Assembly: GCA_036873135.1 (NCBI GenBank)
Contig: JAPTYO010000005.1
Span: forward strand, 14,734,166-14,798,165
DNA length: 64,000 bases
Direction: 5' to 3'
Origin: Clarkia xantiana subsp. parviflora
Lineage: Eukaryota; Streptophyta; Magnoliopsida; Myrtales; Onagraceae
Position 1 is the first letter of the stretch; each line of letters opens with the position of its first letter. Shown here piece after piece: positions 55,901 to 64,000 of this stretch. The notes under the pieces are model-generated. The model saw nothing but the letters and a program-made list of their open reading frames with translations. It made no database searches and was not told where the DNA came from. A program made the translations under genes and the position numbers.

Positions 55901-58900
55901 GAGAACCAGCCCTTCTTGTATAGCTGATTGTCCAGCATCACGTAATTAGCCGCGATCCGATGTATCCTGTCAGCTATTACTCTATCATCGGGGACTACCC
56001 CCGTAGTCAGGTACGCGACTATCGGGGTCATCCAAGTGGGCTCCTCCTCCGATCCTGCTTCAATGGGTTCAAGCTTTCCGTCAAGAACGTAACGGAGCTT
56101 CGACCGTGATCCAACATCTAATACATCCCTAACTTTTATTTTGTTCAATTTAGTCCTAAAACTTCAAAATCAAACCATTTCCCCAAATTGACCTAGCCGG
56201 ACCTAGCCCTAAGCTAGGTCCGGCTAGGTCCCAATTGACCTAGCCGGACATAGCCCTAGGCTAAGTCCGGCTAGGTCAATTTGGGAAAATGGTTTGGTTT
56301 TGAAGTTTTAGGACTAAATTGAACAAAATAAAAGTTAGGGATGTATTAGATGGACTAAATTGTAACAAAATTGAAAGTTTTGTGCTGGTCACGTGCATGA
56401 CACATGCCATTTAACGGTTGTTTTTTACAGAACCCTAACGGAGGTACCAAAACAGTTAGGTTTCGAAACATATGCTACCAATTCGGTACGAAAAAATACT
56501 AGTGGTATGAACAGTGTAATTTTTGCAAATATGTGGTACCAAAAGGAACTTTAACCCTTAAAACAATTATCATTGCAGTGCCCATTTTTCTTGCAGTAGT
56601 CACAACCTTTAGAGTAACATCTTTCCATTGTGTGACCTTTCTTGTGGCAGTAGTCACACTCTGAATTGAGGTTTCTCTTAGGTTTGTCATGATTGGGGAC
56701 AGCAGCAGAAAAAGGGGTTTGATTGGCAGCAATAGTAGTGGAAATATCCCTCTGACTCTCCTCTTGTACTAACATGTTATAGACTTGATTCAAAGAGGGC
56801 AAGGGGACCAGAGAAGCAAACTACTGCGAACATTTGAAAAATTCTCGTTTAATCCCTTAAGGAATTGGAAAAGACGCTTGTTGTCCTTGTGCTGAATATG
56901 TTTTTGAAAAAGATCATCATCGATCTGAGGCAAGACACAGGCAGTATCATATTCAGTCCACAAGTTTCTGAGCCGTGTATAAAAAATAGATATAGAATCC
57001 AATCCCTGTCTAGCAGTAGTTATTTCTCGGTGCTACTGATAAATCCTAGATCCACTGATCTTATCAAAACGTTCTTTCAGTTCCTTCCAAGCCAAAAAAG
57101 CACTATTTGAGTACATGATGCCAACAGCGAGATCCTTCGAAATAGAGTTTAAAATCCATCCAAGAACAACAATGTTGCAAGTATCACCTCTTGTAACTGA
57201 GAAGAGAAGGATTCACGTTTGCATGTACCAGTGATAAAACCTAGCTTGGTTTTTCCCTTCAAAAACATTTGCATGGCACGGCTCCACATCGGATAATCCT
57301 CGGTACCAGTGAGATGATGCGAAATAACAGATTGGCCGGGATTATCTGATGAATGGAGGTAAAGAGGATGATGCGCAACGATACACGCCATAGGATCAGT
57401 TTTCGTTACCTCATTATTGAGATTCGTGATCTCAGTTACCTTAGGTTGTTTGCCGGAACCACTAACATTATCGATCGAGGTTTTGCCTTCTCCTCTATCG
57501 TCGCCGCACACAAAAACTCAGAGATTTTCCGGAGAAAGTTGAATCGTCAAAAACAAAAGAGCGATTCGTCGCACTCCACCAGAAATACGAAGCGTCGCGA
57601 TGAAGGAAGGGTTGCACAAACCGTAAGAAAGGTGAGGATTGATCAGAAAAGAAAAGAGCGCATGGATCGCAACAAGAATGGCTCTGATACCATCATAAAA
57701 TCGACAGATACAAGCTCCAAGAAACCCTAGAACTAGAGGAAAGTTACGCGAAGGAGAAGAAGAAAGGACACGGAGCAATTGCGGTTCATTGGGCCAGATT
57801 CCTTCAAGTGGCCAGCACTCACCTTATTTAATCACTAAAGGAAACCCGAGAAAATAAATCTCAGGCTTAACCCCACAGTCTTTACAAGTGAAGGAATTTA
57901 CCCACAAACAAATAGAAAAACTCCAAACAGATCCAACACAAGTCTCACATAATAGCAAAACAACCCACAAATAAAAGAACTAGACTAACTGAAAGTAAAA
58001 CACTCTCAACTCTTCCTGAAGTGCAACACGGCCCCTCAGACTCTTCAGGATTGCAATTATAGCCCCATTCTTCACAATTACCTAGTATCTAAAATTAGTG
58101 TTGCAAAGTACATCCTTGAACTGTGGTCCTGTTAGTTAGCTCCATCGTTGCATATCCAACCCAACAGTTTAACTTTAAGTTTATATATGCAGTGGAAGAA
58201 CCCTTTCACTTTATGTTCATTCAATTGACATTTTATCATTCTCCTTATTGACATGGGACGTCAATAGCACAAGTACTTTATGATTTTGTCTGCATGGAGG
58301 CTATGCCTTGTGTTATTTGTGCAACTCCAGATCAAAACATTATCTAATCAGCATGCAGGCACTGGAGTAATAGTGAAAGATTTGGAAAATGATCATGACT
58401 ATAATATTAAAAGTCATTTGCCACACAGTATCTTTTGAAAATGGGGTCTATATTGACCACAGAGAACCTATTTATTTCAAGAATTACACTGCATATTTGT
58501 TTTCTTTGAACTATACGCTGTTAGAGCCGATTGAAGGAACAAACTGAATAGCAGAAGGTGGCTTGACCGTGCCACTGCTCAAAAAGATTTGCTCCTATTT
58601 CTCTTAAGAACCAGCTCTTTTTCTAAGCTTTACTCTTACCAACTATTTTTAAAACAAATTCATTTCATTTCATGAAACAACTTGCGCGGCTACCATTTAT
58701 TTTCTCTTTTTCTTATTGGTTTACTTTCTCTTACTGATGTCCCTAAGTTACTTATAGAATAACCTCTGACTTCTTTTTGTCTTTTGCTACTTTCAACGGT
58801 TCAGATAAATGCATTCATTCAATGTTTTGTCAGCAGCCGGGGTGTGACTTCTATACATGATCTGGAAAAAGCTATTTGTCAAAGTGAAGGCATTGAAAAT

Positions 58901-61900
58901 TTTGAAGAGCTTGACTTGGGGCCCTTTCTAAAATACCCTCTTGTCAAGCAATGCTTTGCTCTTAGCACTGATGTGACTGAAGTCATCAAGATAAGTAGTG
59001 AGGAGATAATTACTTATCTTGGTACTTACATGTACAGACTCAAGGGAGGTAAACGAGTCAAAGTAGACGAGTTCCTTGACTTCATTGCTAAAAAGAAGTC
59101 AGTGGAAGGAAAGGAAAAGCTTGGAGTACGGATTCATAGCTTGGGGTATGTTGTCATATTCAGTTTTCTGTGGATTTTTCATGTCATAGGAGAAAGGAAA
59201 TTAGCTAATGAGCATTTGAAGAGCTTTGATCTTTTTGATTACCTGGTGGATTCTTATTTTGCTAGTCAACACGGTGACCATTTGGCACTTAGAGTTGTTT
59301 TCATCAGTTTCAACTTCAATTGTGATTGTACATTGAGTGGGATCATAGTTTATTTTCAATTTATGAACGTAATATCTCAGGATGTTAAATCCAATATAGA
59401 AAATATTGGCATGCACCTTCTACCATAAAAACCTCATATATTTCCTGTTCATGTTTTTTATTCATGTCTAAGATTCTTTCTCCCTTTATGAAAAATGGCG
59501 TGAGATATAGTTCAGTTCTTATCTAGTTGTTTAAGTAAATATTCATCTATGGATCCTGAATATATTGATTTATTGTCCATGGCCGGTGGTTTGTCCTTTC
59601 GCTTGCAAACACTGTATACCGGCTATTGTGAGATTTCTTTTGATTGCCAAATGTTATACATTCTCAAGATAGATTAATTTACGTATGATCGATGCATAAT
59701 AAATGGAGATTTTGCGACTCTAAATTGTATCTTGATTAGACTGAACTCATAATTTTATTGTATCTTGATTAGACTAGTGTTTGCTTTGCAGGCTTCATAT
59801 ATCCATTATTCGGGAAGCTAGAAAATCAGAACAGGCTTCTGCAAGGAAAAATTGTGAAGGAAAGGGAAGAGTTGAAGATCTTTTAGAGGAAGATGATATT
59901 TCAGTGGATGAAGATAGGAATGACTCTTTAAATGAAGCTATAAACCGTATGCATGAGGCTGTGGACCTTGAAGAGAAAAGTATAGATCATACAGAAAATC
60001 TTAGTTGCACAGACTGGCTGAGAAAAGACATGGAGGAGCGACATGCTTTGCTGATGAATGAAATAAATTACACAAAAAAAGGAAAAAGGAAAAAAGCTGC
60101 TAAACATGTAATGGAAACTAGTCTTCTCAGAGATTTTATCAAAACCTGGAAGGAAGCATGTCGGAAGAAAACTCTTCATCAGGTAAACTCTCTTTCAACC
60201 ATCGGTTTATATACTTCCTGACCTAAAAGAGGTTTTACATTCATTCACTAGGCATTATTAAATGCTCTTCAGTTTCACTTTTATTAATGGACAATAGTAC
60301 CCAATGTTGTCAAAGGCTTAAGGCGCCCTAAGTGACGAGGCTAAATACTGCCTCAAATTTAAGGCGCCAACGCGGCGATCCCCTCATTGAAAGAAGCATA
60401 CTTAGTTAGAGTGCTGAACATCTATGTAAAAACCATGTGTAAAATACTCAAAACGAAAGTTCTAATCCTATAGAAAAGTGATATTTGATTTTGACAAACT
60501 TAGTAGAATATTCACTCTAACTAGTTAGAGTTAGCCAACTGTATACCAAAAACACTAAGCAAGTAAGCAACTAGCAACCTATCAATTTTTTTCCCCTTAA
60601 AGAATCTACTAGCAGTTTATCTCTAACATGTCAAATTACCAAGACGAAGTAAACAACCTATCAGCGTAATGACCTATGCAGATGAACTTAATCACTAAAG
60701 AAGATGGATTCTGTTCTATAGAATAAGTGAAGATCAGAGAAGAGAGACTAGAGAGAACTCTTTCTTGGAGAGAGAGAGCTGCAGTAGAAGAAGAAACACC
60801 GTAGAAGGGAAGACTCTTACTAATTTTATTATTATATTCTAAATTTCTAGTTATTTGAACTCAAAACTAATGGGTTGAGCCCATAACTGAAGTAAAAATA
60901 AGAAAACTTCTGAGGCACCTCAAACCTGTTAGAGGCGAGGAGCCTTCATCTCGCCTCGCCAAGAAGAAACACCATAGAAGGAAAGACTCTCAGTAATTTT
61001 ATTGTTATATTTTTAAATTTCTAATTATTTGAACCCTCTAAACTAATGGGTTGAGGCCATAACTCAAGTAAAAAATAAGAAAAATTCTGAGGCACCTCAA
61101 ACCTGTTAGAGGCGAGAAGCCTTCGTCTCGCCTCAGGCAACGAGGCGCTAGCCTTTGACAACACTGATAGTACCCTTCAATGACTAACTACCTCTAAGTC
61201 TAGCTCATTTACGAGTTAGTACTAGAATGTTGCAGCTGTTGCTTTCACCACAGCTTCTTTTAATAACTCATTGGTGGTGGAAACTAGTTTTTCACTTCCA
61301 TTTGCTTATTTATGTGTAAGCACTCGAATGTTGCTGTTGTTACTTGCTTAATTGGTTTTGCTTTCAAATATATTTCTGAGGAAAAACTTATATATTCTGT
61401 TTAGGACTGAACTTTCTTCACTAAATGATGCTTTGCAGGTCCTTGGCATGATGCTTGATGAGGCAGGTCAAACTCCTAGTACTATGAAAATAAAACTGGG
61501 GAAAGCATTCACTATACAACCGGGCTTAGCTTTAGTGAATGTTGCTGTAAGTTGATAGTGGTGTTGCTTTTGCAACCCATTTTTACATTAATATGTCTTT
61601 TGATTCTGTTTCTAAAGGTAGGATTAACATTACATCGGTTCAGTTATCTGTTTAACCATTAGTCCATTAACCTCATAAAAATAAAGCTTTATCGAACTTT
61701 TGTACTGTTATAGTGGGAAGCAGATTGTGGTGACCCTGTTTTCTTTTGCAGATAGCATCTATCAAATGTGGAATGTTGGATGACCTCTATGATGCTATTG
61801 GAAAAGAAAACTTGTGTAATCTGGAGGACAATGAAATCAGAAGTGTTGATTCCGAAGTTCGCTTATCAATTGCCCCCAAAAAATCCGTGGGGATGTTTAC

Positions 61901-64000
61901 ACAAAGTACGCCCTTAATCAAAGTTTTCAGTTTTTATCATGATCATATTTCTCTTGTAGACTTCTTTGTTGACGTAATTTTGTCACATGGGCAGAATTTG
62001 ATTTTGTTATTATAGTTAGACCAGCCAATATGTATCACGATACATGGATAACCCATGCAAAGGTCGGGTATGGGTCAACATTTTTGAACCCATGGGTCAG
62101 TCACAGGTAGACCGATTTGACCCATAAAAAAGATGGGTCAAGTAAGGACTTAGAAAGCATGACCCATCATCTATATATATGCTATCTAGTTACATTTTTA
62201 TTGTCCAATTATTAGTTAAGCAATGAATTGCTGCAAATATCATGTATATATTTGAATATTATGTATCTTGTTAGTGGTAAACATATTTTGTTAGTTTATT
62301 GTATACAAAGTGCACGGACAAAATGTAGTATCATGGGTCGTGCGGGTCCCATAGGTCGACCTATGGGTTGGACGAGGGTTGAGCATTCTCGACCCATCAG
62401 ATTTATAGATAGAGTAGGGGTTGAGCCTCCCATGACCCAACCCGTGTCCCCATTGACCCATTTGAGTTTTTTTAAGGTTTTTATGCCAACAAAGTTGAAA
62501 ACAGACAAATCTATATTAAGATTAAAAGTATAAGAAATGACCAATAAATTCAATTGTGCTGTGAAGAACATAAGATTTGTTATTGAAGCTCACTTTTTTT
62601 ACTGTGTTATATTTATTAATAGGTGTTACTGCTGAAGACATTCTTGAAAAAGTTTCCAGTTATCTTGCTCCTGATCATGAAATTATGAACAGTGACTCAG
62701 TAAGTCTTCAAAAGAGATTGACTTTGTTGAAAAAAGTTTGTACTTGCGACTCCTGGCTGGCCGAACAATTTGGTGTTCATGAATTTAAGGCCCTTGGTTG
62801 TGGAGATTTTTTCAACTTTATGGAAGACCATGGATCTCTTCTACCAAAGGAACTGCAGAATTTCCTGATTAGGGGAATATGCAAGAAGTCTAAGTCTGAG
62901 GTCTCTATAAGTCAGAGTCAGTTGGCGGTACTGGTGTCACAGGCGTTGAGTAATTTGTGGGATGGGAAAGAAGTAACTAAGAAGATGATTTCCACTCTGC
63001 TTGTAAATCAATTTCCGTACCTAAATTTCGAAGTGGGAGATGGTTCACTGCAGAATCTTTTAAATATTGTAGATGAGAGCAAAAGCAATGCAATCACCAA
63101 GTGTGTCTTGTTTTCTCAAACACTGGTTGAAACTTGTTCAGGAGAATCAATGGACTTAGGTGCAGAAATTTTCAAAGCAGCTCCAACAGGGGGAAACATT
63201 AAAGAGAATCTTCGAGTACCACTACCAAGATCCTCTCAGGATGCGATGAAAGTCTTACTTAGGGCTCCAATGTTATCAGACTTGAGCTCATGGTCGCATT
63301 GGGACCTAGTGTTTGCACCTTCCTTTGGTCCACTAGTGGGATGGTTATTGAATGAGGTCAACTCTAATGATTTGTTATGTTTGGTGACAAAAGATGGAAG
63401 AGTTATCCGCATTGATCATTCAGCAAGTTTAGATCTTTTCTTGCCAAGGGTAGTTCAAGGATCTCCTTTCCAAATGGCAGTGCTGCTCTTGTCTTTATTC
63501 TCGATACATGGGGGAGATAATCATGCTCCTCTTTCTCTCCTCAAAAGCCTTGTCTGCCATGCATTCGGTGTCATTTTGAAGAGTCATGTTGAAAATGTAG
63601 TGACTGTGTATTCAGAAAATATTTCTTTGCACGGTGGAACTTCTTTTAGTTCCAAAATAAGGTTTGATGAAGCTGCCATTGGTCATTCAAACAAGAACTC
63701 AAAAGGCATGAATGATGTAGCATCAACTGGGTCAAGATATTTTCTTGATTGTCTTGGTTATTTACCTTCAGAATTCCGCGGTTTTGCTGCCGATGTCCTG
63801 CTCTCTGGTCTAAGGTCTGTTGTTAAAGATGCTCATCCTGTCCTCCTGCAGGAATGTAGAAACATACATGACCGCACCATGCTCCATGATATAGGACTGT
63901 CGCTTGGTATAGTAGAGTGGATAAACGATTACAATGTCTTCCTTTGCACAACCTCTACTGACCTATTTGAGTCGCGTGAAGCTTCAAAATCTATCACGTC
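51516..64000 (+). CDS. NOV: NO VEIN-like protein, N-terminal part (gene continues past window)
   Basis: Exons 51516-51893, 58805-59145, 59792-60182, 61439-61546, 61752-61905 and 62623 to the edge join in phase, about 916 codons so far. Start [21 protein letters not shown] gives a Pro/Gly/Tyr-rich N-terminus. It is followed by an Ala/Lys helix region, [78 protein letters not shown] and [21 protein letters not shown] recognise these as NO VEIN. The Arabidopsis protein is a plant-specific nuclear factor of roughly 2,700 residues with a GHKL-type ATPase-like domain, needed for vein formation and auxin-dependent patterning. That domain should lie beyond 64000. No stop or frame break seen. I chose ATG 51516 because protein upstream of it looks random. 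Confidence 0.85.
52861..52908. repeat. (AT)n microsatellite
   Basis: About 24 perfect AT units in NOV intron 1. A shorter (TA)n lies at 52728-52750. Confidence 0.95.
53434..53810 (-). repeat. 3' LTR of copia-3
   Basis: 377 bp, TCGTACAATCGAC...CCATTCTTCACA on the plus strand. In element sense it starts TGTGAAG and ends GA. Confidence 0.9.
53811..55550 (-). pseudogene. copia-3 RT C-terminus and RNase H, interrupted by a MITE
   Basis: Minus strand, right to left: RT end ([43 protein letters not shown]), a frame change near 55170, then [20 protein letters not shown] foldback MITE interrupts at 55039-54186. After it come SEIIW, a [18 protein letters not shown], and [18 protein letters not shown]. 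These are standard copia RNase H blocks. Not translatable. Confidence 0.8.
54186..55039. repeat. foldback MITE (Mutator-like), complete
   Basis: 854 bp. Ends GGGATTAAGTAC and GTACTTAATCCC, with a 10-bp duplication TTTCAGAAAG at 54176-54185 and 55040-55049, the size typical of Mutator-like elements. The two arms (about 54186-54600 and 54640-55039) are nearly complementary throughout. The GC-rich core repeats CCTAGCC, GGTCCGAC and CCCAATTG words. No ORF. Confidence 0.88.
55565..56117 (-). pseudogene. scrambled gypsy fragment: pol piece plus opposing LTR end
   Basis: 55565-56065 is minus-strand pol very close to element B ([66 protein letters not shown]), covering the RNase H-integrase junction to the first catalytic Asp. 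56068-56117 is the last 50 bp of an element C-type LTR (TTCAAGCTTTCCGTCAAG...GATCCAACA) in + sense. In an intact element these parts are kilobases apart and in the other relative orientation. The left join shares AAGTAAATAA with flanking sequence. Confidence 0.82.
56118..56557. repeat. foldback MITE, left arm truncated
   Basis: Starts inside the left arm (TCTAATACATCCC) directly at the gypsy LTR end. It has the GC core with CTAGGTCCGGCTAGG-type repeats, a right arm GTATTAGATGGACTAAATT, then GGTACCAAAAGGAACTTTAA and the terminal CCC. Same family as 54186-55039 and 25420-25800. Confidence 0.7.
56558..57511 (-). pseudogene. copia-3 Gag, broken
   Basis: From ATG 57511: [20 protein letters not shown] and [20 protein letters not shown], the gag-polypeptide N-terminus of copia elements. 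Then frame breaks near 57150 and 56800, then [19 protein letters not shown] and two knuckles, [14 protein letters not shown] and [14 protein letters not shown]. It ends at the MITE border. Confidence 0.78.
57681..57692 (-). other. primer binding site of copia-3
   Basis: Minus strand TGGTATCAGAGC beside the 5' LTR. Confidence 0.9.
57693..58076 (-). repeat. 5' LTR of copia-3
   Basis: 384 bp; partner of 53434-53810 with a 7-bp insertion near 58022-58030 and scattered substitutions. ATTAC follows. Confidence 0.9.
60302..61166. repeat. hAT-type MITE in NOV intron 3
   Basis: Ends CAATGTTGTCAAAGGC and GCCTTTGACAACACTG, with 8-bp duplication ATAGTACC (60294-60301, 61167-61174). 865 bp. It contains a direct tandem duplication of about 172 bp (about 60788-60959 and 60961-61133). 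AGGCGAG/CTCGCCT words occur near both ends. No transposase. Confidence 0.9.
62035..62470. repeat. dispersed repeat in NOV intron 5
   Basis: GACCCAT/ATGGGTC words in both orientations at 62045-62170 and 62320-62465 flank an AT-rich centre, in the style of hAT MITEs. No duplication identified. Confidence 0.4.

Larger units (their letters stand above)
53434..58076 (-). mobile_element. Ty1/copia element copia-3, degenerate, antisense in NOV intron 1
   Basis: LTRs 53434-53810 (377 bp) and 57693-58076 (384 bp, one 7-bp indel), duplication ATTAC at 53429-53433 and 58077-58081, Met-type primer site at 57681-57692, and GA-rich tract TTGAGGGGGAG at about 53811-53822. Minus-strand remains of gag and of RT/RNase H are present. 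Protease, integrase and most of RT are missing and replaced by a gypsy scrap and a MITE half. A different copia family from copia-1 and copia-2. Confidence 0.9.
51894..58804 (+). other. NOV intron 1, 6.9 kb, enlarged by copia-3
   Basis: Donor AAG|GTATGT and acceptor TTCAG|ATA join exons 1 and 2 in phase. Of 6,911 nt, 4,648 come from copia-3 and its duplication. The rest is AT-rich, with TA microsatellites (52728-52750, 52861-52908) and poly-T runs. A frame near 53228-53433 has no recognised similarity. The first intron would be about 2.26 kb before the insertion. Confidence 0.8.

Overview
This window reads as chromosomal DNA from a flowering plant, probably a eudicot. It is AT-rich, has GT-AG introns, carries tRNA-primed Ty1/copia and Ty3/gypsy (Tat-type) LTR retrotransposons, and has dense MITEs. 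There is no prokaryotic signal. The only host gene I can defend is the 5' part of a NO VEIN (NOV)-like gene on the + strand: exons at 51516-51893, 58805-59145, 59792-60182, 61439-61546, 61752-61905 and 62623 to beyond 64000. Everything left of about 51.0 kb is transposable elements, their fragments and AT-rich spacer. Two small neutral/alkaline-invertase exon relics lie near 26.6 and 27.4 kb.

Layout, left to right. 1-1894: copia copy 1 (minus), cut by the window edge. 2815-6836: truncated Tat-type gypsy D (minus) with a second gag piece where RT should be. 7141-7946: LTR, primer site and leader of another copia (plus). 7962-19405: complete gypsy element A (TSD GGGGA, 760-bp LTRs), inserted close to an LTR-like sequence with a minisatellite (19411-20122). 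20123-20570: LINE-type DUF4283 relic. 20.6-27.7 kb: AT-rich spacer with nested MITEs and a small segmental duplication. 27711-47940: gypsy element B (TSD ATCAT), interrupted by copia-2 (33148-38749, TSD GGACC) in its integrase and by the deleted element C (43714-47865, TSD TATTT) in its right LTR. 48.0-51.0 kb: Harbinger-type and hAT-type MITEs. 51.5-64 kb: NOV. Its first intron holds antisense copia-3 (53434-58076, TSD ATTAC), which itself contains a foldback MITE and a scrambled gypsy fragment.

Elements A, B and C share an unusual plan. Gag-pol runs on one strand. An additional gene of unknown function (aORF) runs on the other, between pol and the 3' LTR. In all three copies the aORF has a TATAAAA box 163-173 nt before a short first exon ending in a GT-AG intron. 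The remaining coding sequence follows at equivalent positions, so it looks like an independent spliced antisense gene. C has lost gag-pol and keeps only LTRs plus a partly inverted aORF. All aORF copies here are broken, as are gag-pol in A and B and the copia-2 polyprotein. A and copia-2 are each close to intact.

The order of insertion follows from nesting and LTR divergence counted by eye: about 12/760 differences in A, about 12/695 in B, 3/230 in copia-2. These values point to recent activity, well under a few million years at usual plant rates. Family names come from recognised motifs, not from database searches.
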